A DNA stretch of 64,000 nt from Shinella sumterensis (GCF_004514425.2 NZ_MYFN02000016.1:32198-96197), one strand, 5' to 3'. Positions 36,896-48,468 are shown, numbered from the stretch's first letter. Made by a program: numbers and translations. The notes: generated by a model not told the origin, from the letters alone.

Positions 36896-37405
36896 CTAGT
36901 TGGAGGTGCGCACGATTTCCAGGACGACGGAGGGCGGCTCGGCTTCCCGCACGCAATCGCGTCCGGCGCTCTTGGCGGCGTAAAGCGCATCATCCGCCCG
37001 GCGCATGGCAAAGCGCGGAAGCTCCCGCTCTCCGAGTTCCGCAACCCCGAAGCTTGCCGTGATGCGCAGATGCGGCGGCAGGCCCGGCACGGGCGAGAGC
37101 GCGCGTGTCGCCCGCAATGCCTGCGCAAACAGCATGGCCGCATCCCTGCCGGTATGCGGCAGGAAGAGCGCGAACTCCTCGCCGCCGATGCGTGCGACGA
37201 GGGCATCCTTCGGTGCCGCCGCCGCCAGCATCTCGCCGAAGGCCCGCAGCGCGGCGTCGCCGCCCGAGTGGCCGTAGGTGTCGTTGACCGCCTTGAAATG
37301 ATCGAGATCGCACAGGATCAGGCTGTGCACGCCGCGCTTCGCCATGAGGGCCTGGAACCGGTTGTCGAAACCGCGCCGGTTGAGGAGGCCGGTCAGCGCA
37401 TCCAT
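36896..37405 (-). CDS. Lone GGDEF (diguanylate cyclase) domain, probably 5'-truncated
   Basis: Exactly one GGDEF domain in 169 residues. Seen: MDALTGLLNRRGFDNRF at the very start, LILCDLDHFKAVNDTYGHSGGD, the active site ARIGGEEF (GGEEF, catalytically competent type) and ADDALYAAKSAGRD at the end. No RxxD inhibitory site precedes the active site (APKD instead). There is no sensor or membrane part: the frame upstream of the ATG reads like a GGDEF linker (REKVNAE) for 14 codons and then meets a stop. That pattern, starting in the middle of the usual linker, suggests loss of an N-terminal domain. No Shine-Dalgarno is obvious. Confidence 0.75.
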   Translation of the reverse strand: MDALTGLLNRRGFDNRFQALMAKRGVHSLILCDLDHFKAVNDTYGHSGGDAALRAFGEMLAAAAPKDALVARIGGEEFALFLPHTGRDAAMLFAQALRATRALSPVPGLPPHLRITASFGVAELGERELPRFAMRRADDALYAAKSAGRDCVREAEPPSVVLEIVRTSN

Positions 37406-37471
37406 CTCGGCATTGACCTTCTCGCGCGACGGTGCGGGGCGTAATGCTAGGCGCTGACCGCGAAGAAAATA

Positions 37472-38605
37472 TTAACCGCGGCCTACAGATTTGTGGAGGA
37501 CCCCGCCCGTCACCGCGGCCTTCACGCCCGTCGTCGCGGGAAAGGTGAGCGGCAGGCCGGCAAGCGACCGCACCGCCAGATAGGCCCACGCTTCCGCCTC
37601 CATACTGTCTCCGTCGAGCCCCAGCGCCTCCGCAGCGACGACCTCGGCCTCCTCCCGTTCGGCAAGCGCGGCAAGGTCCTCCATGATGACCCTGTTCAGC
37701 CGGCCGCCGCCGCAGATCACGTAAAGCGCGGGACGTTCCGGCAGATGACGCGCGGAGCGCAGGATCGCCGCCGCCGTGACATGGGCGAGCGTGCGTGCGC
37801 CGTCCTCGAGGTTCGCGTCGGTGTCCGACGGCGGGCGGAAATCGTTGCGGTCGAGCGAGCGGCGCACCGGATCGCTGAAGAAGGGAAGATCAAGATAGCG
37901 CGCCGCAAGCACGGGATCGATACGGCCCTTGGAAGCGATCGCCCCACCTTCGTCGAAAGCGATGCCGGCGCGCGCTTCGACCCATTGGTCGATCAGCGTA
38001 TTTCCCGGTCCGGAATCGTAGGCGACGATCTCTCCGCCGCTGCCGATGAAGGTGATGTTGGAGATGCCGCCGATATTGACGAAGACGACGGCCTTGCCGC
38101 GCGCATTGGCGTGGCTTGCGGCGAGTGCGGCATGATAGGCCGGAACCAGCGGCGCGCCCTGCCCGCCATGCACCATGTCGTTGGCGCGCATGTCGCAGAC
38201 GACTGCGATGCCGGTCTCGGCGGCCAGCAGTCCGCCATCGCCGAGCTGCACGGTCAGGCCGTCATCCGGCCGATGCAGCACGGTCTGGCCGTGAAAGCCG
38301 ATGACATCGATATCGGCGGCGGACAGGTCGTTCTGTGCGAGGAACGCTTTCACGGCCGCGGCATGGCGCAGCGTCAGCTCCCGCTCGACCGCGGCCAGAT
38401 CGCCCGGCCGGTCCCCGCGATCGCGGATCGCCCTGGCCGTTTCAAGCGCATCCTGCAGGCGAAGGCGGAAGGCGGCGTCATAGGCCTGCGCCATGGCGGG
38501 CCCACGCTCCACGCGCCCCTCCCCATCGGTGCGCAACAGAGCGACATCTATGCCGTCGAGGCTCGTTCCGCTCATGAGGCCGATGGCCGTTTTCACTGCT
38601 GTCAT
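37472..38605 (-). CDS. anmK: Anhydro-N-acetylmuramic acid kinase
   Basis: Phosphorylates 1,6-anhydro-MurNAc from peptidoglycan turnover so that it can be recycled. Seen over 377 residues: ATP-binding [17 protein letters not shown] at the N-terminus, [28 protein letters not shown] and [19 protein letters not shown], and [13 protein letters not shown] near the end. All are complete. It lies between the GGDEF domain and tyrS, divergent from tyrS with 114 bp between starts. Its peptidoglycan role fits the envelope genes elsewhere in the window, but it is not clustered with other recycling genes. Confidence 0.96.
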   Translation of the reverse strand: MTAVKTAIGLMSGTSLDGIDVALLRTDGEGRVERGPAMAQAYDAAFRLRLQDALETARAIRDRGDRPGDLAAVERELTLRHAAAVKAFLAQNDLSAADIDVIGFHGQTVLHRPDDGLTVQLGDGGLLAAETGIAVVCDMRANDMVHGGQGAPLVPAYHAALAASHANARGKAVVFVNIGGISNITFIGSGGEIVAYDSGPGNTLIDQWVEARAGIAFDEGGAIASKGRIDPVLAARYLDLPFFSDPVRRSLDRNDFRPPSDTDANLEDGARTLAHVTAAAILRSARHLPERPALYVICGGGRLNRVIMEDLAALAEREEAEVVAAEALGLDGDSMEAEAWAYLAVRSLAGLPLTFPATTGVKAAVTGGVLHKSVGRG

Positions 38606-38719
38606 GCGTCCTCTCCAGACTCACTTTTAAAGTGATTATGCCTGCAAACGATGTTAAACGCCCCGCTGTCCACCGGAAAACGATGTCCGGTCATCACGAT
38701 TACACCAGAGAGACAGGCC

Positions 38720-39973
38720 ATGTCCGAATTCAAATCCGATTTCCTTCGCACGCTGAAAGAGCGCGGCTTCATTCATCAGATCTCCGATGAAACGGGCCTC
38801 GACGACCTTCTCGCCAAGGAAACCGTGACGGCCTATATCGGCTTCGATCCGACGGCGCCCAGTCTCCATGCCGGCGGGCTCATCCAGATCATGATGCTGC
38901 ACTGGCTCCAGAAGACGGGCCACCGCCCGGTTTCGCTGATGGGCGGCGGCACCGGCATGGTCGGCGATCCCTCCTTCAAGGACGAGGCGCGCCAGCTGAT
39001 GACCCCGCAGACCATCAACGATAACATCGCCAGCATTAAGAAGGTCTTCTCCAATTACCTCACCTATGGGGACGGCCCGAAAGACGCGTTGATGATCAAC
39101 AATGCCGACTGGCTGCTCGGCATCAACTACCTCGAATTCCTGCGCGACGTCGGCCGGCACTTCTCGGTCAACCGCATGCTGGCCTTCGACAGCGTGAAGA
39201 TGCGCCTGGAGCGCGAGCAATCGCTGTCCTTCCTCGAATTCAACTACATGATCCTGCAGGCCTACGATTTCGTCGAGCTGAACAAGCGCCATGACGTGCG
39301 CCTCCAGATGGGCGGCTCCGACCAGTGGGGCAACATCATCAACGGCATCGACCTCGGCCACCGCATGGGTTCGCCGCAGCTCTATGCGCTGACCTCGCCG
39401 CTTCTGACCACGGCGTCGGGCGCCAAGATGGGCAAGTCGCTTTCGGGCGCCGTGTGGCTGAACCCGGACATGCTGTCGGCCTATGATTTCTGGCAGTACT
39501 GGCGCAACACGGAAGATGCCGACGTCTCGCGCTTCCTGAAGCTCTACACGACCCTGCCCATGGACGAGATCGCCCGCCTTTCGGCGCTTGGCGGCTCGGA
39601 AATCAACGAGGTCAAGAAGATCCTCGCCACCGAAGTCACGGCGATGCTGCATGGCCGCGAGAATGCCGAGCAGGCGGCCGAGACGGCGCGCAAGACCTTC
39701 GAGGAGGGCGCGATCGCCGAGAACCTGCCGTCGATCGACGTTGCCACGGACGAACTCGAGGCCGGGGTCGGCCTGCTCGCGCTGATCGTCAAAGCCGGCC
39801 TTGCCGCCACCAACGGCGAGGCGCGCCGCCACGTCCAGGGCGGCGCGGTGCGCATCAACGACACCGCCGTCTCCGACGAGCGCCGTATCGTCGGCACCGC
39901 GGATGTTTCCGCCGATGGCGTCATCAAGCTCTCGCTCGGCAAGAAGAAGCACATCCTCGTGCGCCCGGCCTGA
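38720..39973 (+). CDS. tyrS: Tyrosyl-tRNA synthetase
   Basis: Charges tRNA-Tyr with tyrosine. Seen over 417 residues: the class I catalytic core with the HIGH-like PSLHAGG, tyrosine-site GGSDQWGNI, the KMSKS-like KMGKS in [16 protein letters not shown], and a C-terminal S4 RNA-binding domain ([27 protein letters not shown]). Complete. Its frame opens 23 codons upstream, but the ATG at 38720 gives the family N-terminus ([18 protein letters not shown]). No T-box or leader element was recognised. A terminator follows the stop. Confidence 0.98.
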   Translation: MSEFKSDFLRTLKERGFIHQISDETGLDDLLAKETVTAYIGFDPTAPSLHAGGLIQIMMLHWLQKTGHRPVSLMGGGTGMVGDPSFKDEARQLMTPQTINDNIASIKKVFSNYLTYGDGPKDALMINNADWLLGINYLEFLRDVGRHFSVNRMLAFDSVKMRLEREQSLSFLEFNYMILQAYDFVELNKRHDVRLQMGGSDQWGNIINGIDLGHRMGSPQLYALTSPLLTTASGAKMGKSLSGAVWLNPDMLSAYDFWQYWRNTEDADVSRFLKLYTTLPMDEIARLSALGGSEINEVKKILATEVTAMLHGRENAEQAAETARKTFEEGAIAENLPSIDVATDELEAGVGLLALIVKAGLAATNGEARRHVQGGAVRINDTAVSDERRIVGTADVSADGVIKLSLGKKKHILVRPA

Positions 39974-39998
39974 GCGCCCACAATCTGAATCACGATCG

Positions 39999-40022
39999 AG
40001 GCCGCCTCCGGGCGGCCTTTTT
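39999..40022 (+). terminator. Terminator of tyrS
   Basis: AGGCCGCC (39999-40006), TCCG loop, GGCGGCC then TTTTT (40011-40022). It overlaps the last codons of the convergent YhdP-like gene, so it may be bidirectional. Confidence 0.85.
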
Positions 40023-43000
40023 CATTGGAATTCGAAGATGTTGCGGAAGACGCCCGGGGCGATGATCGACAGCGGGTTGATCGTGAGATTGGGGTGCTCC
40101 AGCGAGCCGGCCAGCTTGAAGGTGATGCCGATCAGGCCGCGGTCGTTGCCGTTGCCGAGGATGACGCCGATCAGAGGCAGTTCAGCGAAGAGCCGGTTGA
40201 GGCCGTAGGCCGGCATGAAGGTGCCCGTCATGTCGATATTGCCGTTGGCGTCGCGCACGATGCCCTGGAATGTCGCGCCGACCGTTTCGCCTCGCACGAC
40301 GCCATTCGCCACACTGAGCGCACCGCCGGAGGCACGCACCTGGGCAAAGCCGCGCGAGAACTTCACGGCACTGACATCGATCTCCCGGCGGACCGCCTGG
40401 TTGAGGCTGCGGCCGTTTTCCCCGGCCGGTGTCGAGACGAGCGAATGCAGCCGCTCCTCGCCCACCAGCGCGAAGTTGCGGATATCGACCGAACCGAGCC
40501 AGCCGTTCGCACCCGTGTCACGCAGGCGTACATTCAGCAGCCCGCCCCGCATATGGCGGTAGACATCGGCAAAGCGCGCAACGGCGCCTGCATCGCCGCT
40601 GGTCAGCTGGATCACGTCGACGCCATCGGTTTTCACCACCTGGGCCACGACAGGCGCGCCACCCGATGTCACGCCGGAGAGGTTCAGCCCCGAAATGCGC
40701 CCGCCGGCCGTGTTGTAGCTGAACTGCACGTTGGACAGGCTCTCGCCGTTGAAGCCCACGGCACGCGAGAGGCTCGCATCCACGCTGACCGATTGCTTGT
40801 CGCGGCCGCTGCCCCCGGTCGCGTTCTTGAGCCGGGCGAGCACCTGGCGCACATCCGCCGCCTCGCCATTGGCGGCGACCCGGTAACCGGACTTCGAGCG
40901 GTCGACCTTGATGCGGAAACTGTCATCGGCCGACAGGCGGACGGTCGAGAAATTCGCCGAATCGAGCGAGGCGCCGCGGAAATTCAGCGCACCGGCGACA
41001 TTGAAGCCGTCACCGGCGAACCGGAAATCCGAAATCTTCGTCACGCCATCGGCCGTGCTGGCGGTCAGCGTCACCTTGCCGCCGATGCCCGCGCCCTTCG
41101 TCCAGCCCAGCCAGGGCACGGACACCGCCGCCTTGCCCATGTCGGCCTCGACGCTGCTCGTTCCATCGCCCCCCTGCTCGACGCGGATGTCGACAGGCCC
41201 CTCGACGATCTCGTCGAGACCAGGCAGCAGCGAACGGCGATCCTTGTTGCCGATGGTGCCTGACAGTGTCGTCTTGCGCTTGGCGCCGCTGGATTTGTCG
41301 ACGGGCTCGACCAGCGCGATGTTGAGGCCGACGCCGTCGACATCGCCCTTCGCATCGAGCACCGCCTGCCGCGGATCGATCGTCAGGACACCGTGCAGGT
41401 CGGTCACCTTGCGGCCGGCGACCGGCTTGCGCACGTCCACGCCGTCGAGCGTCAGCGCCGCATTCCATTCGGGCGGCGGCGGCTTGTGCGCGGGGATCAC
41501 GCCGAAATGCGCCTTCACCTTGGCCTTCACCGGGCCGGAGAAATCCTCGGGCACGAAGCCCGTCGCGGGCAAGGCGCGGATCGGGCGATAGGTGACGAGT
41601 TCGGCGATGGCATCCGCATCGCCGGAAACGTCGATGTCCATGTCGGCCATCAGCGGCCTGGTGTAGTTGTCCGGCAGGATGAAGGTGCCGCCGGTCAGCG
41701 CGACGGATCGGCCCGACGGGAAATAGGCCGTGCCGCCCTTGATGGAGATTTCGGCGCGCGGCCCACGCAGGCGGAACTGGCCGGATGTGTCACGCAGCGG
41801 CGGGATTTCCCCCGCCACGTTCATGCGCGCACCCTCGATATCGAAATCGATCTTCAATTCGTCTTCGGTGAGGCGCATCGGCACGCCCGGCGTTCGCTCG
41901 CGCCCCTCGGCGAGATAGAACTCGATGCGGCCGTTCGTGACCGTGCCGCCGAAAATGTTCTTGATCACCCAGCTGCGCGCCGTCTTGGCCATCCAGAACG
42001 GCCAGAACTGCTTGACGGCAGCCGATTCCAGCTCGCTGGCGATCATCACGAAGCTGATTTCCGGCTGCCGGTCGCCGAAGCGCATGGCAAGCGAGCCCGC
42101 CACGTTGCCCTTTTCGCTCGACACCGCCATTTCGTCGAATTGCAGCTTCTTCGTCTTCGTCAGGTAATAGCCGCTCGCCTTCGCGTCGAAGCGGATCGGC
42201 GCCTCGGTGGAATCGACCGGACGGCTGATCGCGTTGCTGAAGACGAGATCGATGGCGAAACCCTTGTTCGGCTTGTCGGAGACGCGGTCGAGATCGATGA
42301 GGCCGCCGGTGAAGGGGAAATGCGACTGGCCGACGCTCGCATCCTTCGACGCGAGCTCGATCGACCCCTTGTCGAAATTATAGCTCGCCTTGATTGTCGA
42401 CGGGCGCAGTTCGGCCGGCACGCCGTCGCCATAAACCGTGCCGGCGGCAAGGCCGATGTCCACCACCAGCCGGGGCTTTGCGGCTTCGCCTTCGCGTCCG
42501 GCGCTGACGGTGACATCCATGGTGGTGTCGACACCCGCATGAATGTCTCCGTCAGGGGCGTGGCTCAGCAAAAGATTGCCGAAGGCGACGTTGCGGATGA
42601 CGCCGTCAATCGTGCGCACCGAGCCGCCCTGCGTCGCCGCGGTCAGGTCGATCTCGCCCTCCTTGTCGTTCAGCAGAAACCGGCCGTCGATGGACATGGT
42701 GCCGGACGCATCGCGCGAGAACTGGAGATCCGCAATGGACAAGACGACAGGACGCCCGCCCGGTCCCTGGAACGTCGCCCCGAAATCCGACAGGTTGACG
42801 GCCTGCATGCCGCTCGAATCGATCAGGCGGTCCATGCCGTCCAGCCGCTCGAACGCCGTTTCGAGATAGTCGGGCACATCGGAAATGCGCAGGTCGTCGA
42901 GATCGAGCGGCTTGCTTTCGGGCAGGAGCGCCGCATTGATCATGACGCCATCGACATCGAGCCGCGAAATGGCGACGCGGCCGACGACAAGCGCCGTCGG

Positions 43001-43411
43001 ATCGAGCACCAGGCCGACCGCCTCGGTCGTCGCCATCTCCTTCTGCGACTGCACATCGACGATGCGCACATTCTCCGCCTTCAGGACGAAGCCGCGCAGG
43101 CCGGCGACGCGCAGCACCGTGTGATCCACCGAGGCCCGGTAACGCGGCCCCAGCGCATCGTTGAGGGCGGTGACGGCGCGGGCGTTCAGGGTGCTGTCGA
43201 AGACGCCCGCCTCCACAAGCGCGACAAGCCCCGCGCCGATGAACAGGACGAGCGCGACCACACCGGCAAGGATACGGCACAGAAAGCCGGTTCGCCCGGT
43301 TTCCACGGCGTGCAGGACGATCGGCTCATGGGCCCGCGCGGACGGCAGTTCGTGCAGCGGAACGATATCCTGCTTGCGGAACACAACTTTCTCGCCGCGG
43401 ATCTCTCCCAT
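40022..43411 (-). CDS. YhdP/AsmA-like envelope protein
   Basis: Large protein of 1129 residues with one N-terminal transmembrane helix (about 45-70, CRILAGVVALVLFIGAGLVALV) and an extended, repeat-like beta-rich body. Seen: DUF3971/AsmA-like blocks with VGLVLDPTALVVGRVAISRLDVDGV, MFGDRQPEISFVMIASELE-like stretches, and the C-terminal AsmA_2 region containing FQGIVRDANGNIDMTGTFMPAYGLNRLFAELPLIGVILGNGNDRGLIGITFKLAG. Proteins of this family span the periplasm and help move phospholipids between membranes (established for YhdP in E. coli). The start at 43411 is an ATG; the longer open frame upstream is unlikely. Confidence 0.88.
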   Translation of the reverse strand: MGEIRGEKVVFRKQDIVPLHELPSARAHEPIVLHAVETGRTGFLCRILAGVVALVLFIGAGLVALVEAGVFDSTLNARAVTALNDALGPRYRASVDHTVLRVAGLRGFVLKAENVRIVDVQSQKEMATTEAVGLVLDPTALVVGRVAISRLDVDGVMINAALLPESKPLDLDDLRISDVPDYLETAFERLDGMDRLIDSSGMQAVNLSDFGATFQGPGGRPVVLSIADLQFSRDASGTMSIDGRFLLNDKEGEIDLTAATQGGSVRTIDGVIRNVAFGNLLLSHAPDGDIHAGVDTTMDVTVSAGREGEAAKPRLVVDIGLAAGTVYGDGVPAELRPSTIKASYNFDKGSIELASKDASVGQSHFPFTGGLIDLDRVSDKPNKGFAIDLVFSNAISRPVDSTEAPIRFDAKASGYYLTKTKKLQFDEMAVSSEKGNVAGSLAMRFGDRQPEISFVMIASELESAAVKQFWPFWMAKTARSWVIKNIFGGTVTNGRIEFYLAEGRERTPGVPMRLTEDELKIDFDIEGARMNVAGEIPPLRDTSGQFRLRGPRAEISIKGGTAYFPSGRSVALTGGTFILPDNYTRPLMADMDIDVSGDADAIAELVTYRPIRALPATGFVPEDFSGPVKAKVKAHFGVIPAHKPPPPEWNAALTLDGVDVRKPVAGRKVTDLHGVLTIDPRQAVLDAKGDVDGVGLNIALVEPVDKSSGAKRKTTLSGTIGNKDRRSLLPGLDEIVEGPVDIRVEQGGDGTSSVEADMGKAAVSVPWLGWTKGAGIGGKVTLTASTADGVTKISDFRFAGDGFNVAGALNFRGASLDSANFSTVRLSADDSFRIKVDRSKSGYRVAANGEAADVRQVLARLKNATGGSGRDKQSVSVDASLSRAVGFNGESLSNVQFSYNTAGGRISGLNLSGVTSGGAPVVAQVVKTDGVDVIQLTSGDAGAVARFADVYRHMRGGLLNVRLRDTGANGWLGSVDIRNFALVGEERLHSLVSTPAGENGRSLNQAVRREIDVSAVKFSRGFAQVRASGGALSVANGVVRGETVGATFQGIVRDANGNIDMTGTFMPAYGLNRLFAELPLIGVILGNGNDRGLIGITFKLAGSLEHPNLTINPLSIIAPGVFRNIFEFQ

Positions 43412-43562
43412 GAAGCGTTTGCTTTCCCCTGCCCTGGTTCGCCGTGCTATCCCGTGGAAAGGTGGCGTGCCGTCCGCTCTGCGCTGGACGATTCTGCCCG
43501 TCACTATATATGCGGAAAGCCCGGTCCCTGACTCAAAAAGCCGGCCAAAGAAAGGAAATCCC

Positions 43563-44030
43563 ATGGCAGAACTGGCCCCCGGCATGAAAGCCCCCGATTT
43601 CACGCTGCCACGCGATGGCGGCGGCACCGTTTCCCTGCAGGATTTTCGCGGCAAGCCCGTCGTGCTGTTCTTCTATCCGAAGGACGACACAAGCGGCTGC
43701 ACGACGGAGGCGAAGGATTTTACCGCCGCCCGGCCCGATTTCGACGCCGCCGGCGTCGCGCTGATCGGCATGTCGCCCGACCCGGTCAAGAAGCATGATT
43801 CGTTCGTCAAGAAGCACGGCCTCGACGTGCCGCTCGCCTCCGACGAAGGGCTGGAGACCTTGCAGGCCTATGGCGTTTGGAAGGAAAAGAGCATGTACGG
43901 CCGCGCCTATATGGGGGTCGAACGCACCACGGTTCTGATCGATGCCGAAGGCAAGATCGCCGAGGTCTGGAACAAGGTGAAGGTCCCCGGCCATGTGGCC
44001 GCCGTCCTGGACGCTGCCAGGAAGCTTTAA
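43563..44030 (+). CDS. bcp: Peroxiredoxin Bcp (thiol peroxidase)
   Basis: Reduces organic hydroperoxides and H2O2. Seen over 155 residues: GMKAPDFTLPRDGGG, VVLFFYPKDDTSGCTTEAKDF with the peroxidatic Cys, and SPDPVKKHDSFVKKHGLDVPLASDE. The resolving Cys found five residues later in E. coli Bcp is Lys here (TEAK), so it would work as a 1-Cys enzyme or with an external thiol. AAAGGAAATCCC precedes the ATG. Divergent from the YhdP-like gene; the DUF455 gene follows 22 bases later and may be co-transcribed. Confidence 0.95.
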   Translation: MAELAPGMKAPDFTLPRDGGGTVSLQDFRGKPVVLFFYPKDDTSGCTTEAKDFTAARPDFDAAGVALIGMSPDPVKKHDSFVKKHGLDVPLASDEGLETLQAYGVWKEKSMYGRAYMGVERTTVLIDAEGKIAEVWNKVKVPGHVAAVLDAARKL

Positions 44031-44052
44031 GCGACGCGATCAAGGCCCTGGA

Positions 44053-44880
44053 ATGACTCACACCCCGCACATCGAAAGCCTGCGCGGCGGCGCCACCGCC
44101 GCGATCGCCTCGGCCGATCTCGACATGAAGGCGGATCTTGCGCAGGAAACCGCGCGCCGCTGGTTTGCCCGCACGCTCTCGATACGCTCGCCGCGCGATC
44201 CGGTCCTGCCCGCGCGGCCGGGCCGGCCGGACAAGCCGGACCTCGTGCCGCCGCGGAACATGGAAAAGCGCTCGCTGCACACCGAGAAGGGCCGCATCGC
44301 GCTCCTGCACGCGCTCGCCCATATCGAGCTCAACGCCATCGATCTCGCCCTCGACATCGTCGCGCGCTTCACGACCGAGCGGGTGCCGCATTCCTTCTTC
44401 GACGGCTGGATGCAGGTGGCCTTCGAGGAAGCCAAGCATTTCCGGCTGATCCGCGACCGCCTGCGCGAGCTCGGCGCCGACTACGGCGACCTGCCCGCCC
44501 ATGACGGCCTGTGGCAGGCCGCGCACGACACGCGCAACGACCTGACCGCGCGCCTTGCCGTCGTGCCGCTCATCCTGGAGGCCCGCGGCCTCGACGTGAC
44601 GCCCACATTGCAGATGAAGATGCGCGAGACCGGCGACCACGCCAGCGCCGATATTCTCGACATCATCTACAACGACGAGAAAGGCCATGTCGCCGTCGGC
44701 GCGAAGTGGTTCCGCTTCCTCTGCGCGCGGGAAAAGAAAGACCCTTCCGCCACCTTCCAGCATCTGGTGCGCACCAATTTTCGAAGCCCGCTCAAGGCGC
44801 CGTTCAACGATGTCGCGCGTGCAGAGGCGGGGCTGACGCCGTCATTCTACCGCGCCCTCGTTTCCGTAAGCCAGAGCTGA
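44053..44880 (+). CDS. DUF455 ferritin-like protein
   Basis: Protein of 275 residues of the DUF455 family, a ferritin-like di-iron fold. Seen: ALAHIELNAIDLALDIVARF and MQVAFEEAKHFRLIRDRL, with the E-x6-H-type pairs (ELNAID, EEAKH) that supply metal ligands, then RLAVVPLILEARGLDVTP and IYNDEKGHVAVGAKWF with the second Glu/His pair. Di-iron chemistry is inferred from fold; substrate is unknown. It directly follows the Bcp peroxiredoxin gene, so an oxidative-stress role is plausible. Confidence 0.9.
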   Translation: MTHTPHIESLRGGATAAIASADLDMKADLAQETARRWFARTLSIRSPRDPVLPARPGRPDKPDLVPPRNMEKRSLHTEKGRIALLHALAHIELNAIDLALDIVARFTTERVPHSFFDGWMQVAFEEAKHFRLIRDRLRELGADYGDLPAHDGLWQAAHDTRNDLTARLAVVPLILEARGLDVTPTLQMKMRETGDHASADILDIIYNDEKGHVAVGAKWFRFLCAREKKDPSATFQHLVRTNFRSPLKAPFNDVARAEAGLTPSFYRALVSVSQS

Positions 44881-45012
44881 TATTTCCGGCCGAAACGAGC
44901 CCCACGAAAGGCTTTATTAACCCTAACAGAGTGTAATCCCCGCCAAGAGCACGGCAGCGCGAGTCACCGGATGACGCGCCGGTAGCGTAGCTGAAACGTC
45001 TGGGGGTCATCT

Positions 45013-46287
45013 GTGGCGGAGCGTCCTGAAAACCGCGTCTTCGGAAAACGCGCGCAGCAGCATGTCGTTATCCTGGCGAGCGGCGACAAGATCCGCCACA
45101 TGACCATCCGTCCCTGGATGGCGGCCGTCACATTCTGTTTTGCCGGCATGTTCACCGTCGGCTATCTCGCCGCCACCTCCTATCTTGTCCTGCGCGACGA
45201 CCTCATCGGCGCCACGATGGCGCGCCAGGCGCGCATGCAGCACGATTACGAAGACCGCATCTCCGCGCTGCGCGCCCAGGTCGATCGCGTGACCAGCCGC
45301 CAGCTCCTCGACCAGCAGGTCGTGGAAGAGAAGGTCGAGAAGCTGATGCAGCAGCAGCTGGCGCTTTCCGCGCGCCATGGCAAGCTCGACGCCCTGCTCA
45401 ACCGCGCCGAAACCGTGCCCCTGCCCGAAGAAAAGCCGGTGACGGACGGCCGCCGTGCCGACGCCGTCGGCGCGATCAACGCCATCATGGGCAACGTGGC
45501 CCCGCAAAAGACCACGCAGCTCGCCTACGCTTCGACCGGCGAATCGGTCGCCGATCGGGCCGACCGCCTCTTCTCGCGCGTCACGCTGTCGCTGAAGGAC
45601 CTCGAACACGACCAGCTGAACCGGATCCAGTCTCTGACGGCAGGCGCATCAGAAACCGCCGACGCCATCCAGACGATCCTGCGCCGCACCGGCTTCGATG
45701 TCACCGAGACGCCCGCCGCCGACGATCAGGCTGCCCAAGAGGGCGCGCAGACCGCCATCGGCGGCCCCTTCGTTGAGCCCGAAACCCTTTCCAATCCCTT
45801 CGAGGAATCCATCAACGACCTCGACGATGCGCTCGATCGTCTCGATGCGGCCCGCCGCACGGCGCGCAAGCTGCCCTTCGGCAACCCCTCGCCGGGCAGC
45901 AACATCACCAGCCGCTTCGGCAACCGCACCGATCCGTTCCTCGGCCGGCTGGCGCTGCATGCCGGCATCGACTTCCGCGCGAGCACGGGCACGCAGATCC
46001 GTTCCAGCGGTGCTGGCACCGTCACCGTTGCCGGCCGCAACGGCGGCTACGGCAACATGGTGGAAATCGATCACGGCGACGGCCTGACCACGCGTTACGC
46101 CCATCTTTCCCGCGTTCTCGTCAAGGTCGGCGATCACGTCGAGGCGTCCGACCCGGTCGGCCTTTCGGGCACGACGGGCCGCTCCACCGGCCCGCATCTG
46201 CACTACGAAGTGCGCCGCAACGGCAAGGCGATCGACCCGATGCGCTTCCTCACGGCGGGCATGAAGCTGACCACCTACATGGATTGA
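45013..46287 (+). CDS. M23 family metallopeptidase, membrane-anchored (DipM/RgsM-like)
   Basis: Envelope protein of 424 residues. Seen: an N-terminal transmembrane helix (about 32-58, IRPWMAAVTFCFAGMFTVGYLAA), coiled-coil region (about 70-140), linker, and a C-terminal LytM/M23 domain with the zinc ligands HAGIDFR (H-x3-D) and HLHYEVRR; the first catalytic motif and GNMVEIDHGDGL are complete. The HxxxD and HLH motifs suggest an active peptidoglycan hydrolase. In rhizobia such M23 proteins act in polar growth and division (established for some). Start is GTG after GGGGGT. Confidence 0.9.
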   Translation: MAERPENRVFGKRAQQHVVILASGDKIRHMTIRPWMAAVTFCFAGMFTVGYLAATSYLVLRDDLIGATMARQARMQHDYEDRISALRAQVDRVTSRQLLDQQVVEEKVEKLMQQQLALSARHGKLDALLNRAETVPLPEEKPVTDGRRADAVGAINAIMGNVAPQKTTQLAYASTGESVADRADRLFSRVTLSLKDLEHDQLNRIQSLTAGASETADAIQTILRRTGFDVTETPAADDQAAQEGAQTAIGGPFVEPETLSNPFEESINDLDDALDRLDAARRTARKLPFGNPSPGSNITSRFGNRTDPFLGRLALHAGIDFRASTGTQIRSSGAGTVTVAGRNGGYGNMVEIDHGDGLTTRYAHLSRVLVKVGDHVEASDPVGLSGTTGRSTGPHLHYEVRRNGKAIDPMRFLTAGMKLTTYMD

Positions 46288-46376
46288 CGAACGCCAGATC
46301 CGTTTCCCTTCGTATGACAAATTTGTCGTCCGGCAGCAGCAAATAGGCCGCCGGTTTTGTAGAAAAGCTGATTTCC

Positions 46377-46404
46377 TTGACTTTCCGGCACTTTCGGCAT
46401 AAGT
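46377..46404 (+). promoter_or_regulatory. Promoter upstream of the DEAD-box helicase gene
   Basis: TTGACT (46377-46382) and ATAAGT (46399-46404) are separated by 16 bp, about 80 bases upstream of the TTG start. The only other candidate in this 193-bp gap is weaker. Confidence 0.45.
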
Positions 46405-46480
46405 GCGCTGCATCCTAGCGGCGCATCGACCGCTACAACTCATTGTGTTCGCGAGAACCGGAACGGAAACTGTTTTTCCT

Positions 46481-47977
<1,497 letters not shown>

Positions 47978-48030
47978 TAGCGCCGGATTTGCGCATTCCG
48001 GCGCGAAACCACACCTGCTGGATTTCCTGA

Positions 48031-48468
48031 ATGTCCACTCCTGGGATAGACGTGCCGGGCCTCGGTTGCGGCCTGGCTGTTTTGCGTGACGGCAAGCTGC
48101 TGCTCTACCGCCGCGTCAAGGCGCCGGAGGCCGGGTGCTGGAACATCGTGGGCGGCAAGGTCGACCACATGGAACGCGCCATCGATGCCGCCCGTCGCGA
48201 GGCAGAGGAAGAAACGGGCATCGCGACGCGCACCCTCGATTTTCTCTGCATCTCCGAGCAGATCATCACGCAGGAGCGGCAGCACTGGCTGTCGCTTATC
48301 TACGTGACCGACGATTTTTCCGGTGAGCCGCGTGTCATGGAGCCGGAAAAGCTGCCGGAATTCGGCTGGTTCGCGCTCGATGACCTGCCGAGCCCGCTTT
48401 CGCGCTTTGCCGCGGATGCAGTGGACGCGCTCATTCGGCGTCAGCCGGCGCGCAACGCCGCCTCGTAG
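48031..48468 (+). CDS. Nudix hydrolase
   Basis: Hydrolase of 145 residues that cleaves nucleoside diphosphates linked to another moiety. Seen: intact Nudix box GGKVDHMERAIDAARREAEEETGI (G-x5-E-x7-REUxEExGU, using the positions in order), preceded by AVLRDGKLLLYRRVKAPEAGCWN. The C-terminal part WFALDDLPSPLSRFAADAVDAL is typical. Substrate unknown; the motif alone does not separate NDP-sugar, NADH or oxidised-nucleotide sanitisers. It sits 53 bases after the helicase stop in the same direction, and convergent with the TfoX-N gene, overlapping its 3' end by about 28 bases. Confidence 0.9.
   Translation: MSTPGIDVPGLGCGLAVLRDGKLLLYRRVKAPEAGCWNIVGGKVDHMERAIDAARREAEEETGIATRTLDFLCISEQIITQERQHWLSLIYVTDDFSGEPRVMEPEKLPEFGWFALDDLPSPLSRFAADAVDALIRRQPARNAAS

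Noticed and set aside
38654..39952. 432-codon open frame antisense to tyrS
   Set aside because: The tyrS reading has all class I motifs; the antisense frame has none.
41393..43531. 712-codon open frame antisense to the YhdP-like gene
   Set aside because: Low-complexity Arg/Asp/His composition; opposite strand has AsmA-like blocks and a proper membrane helix.
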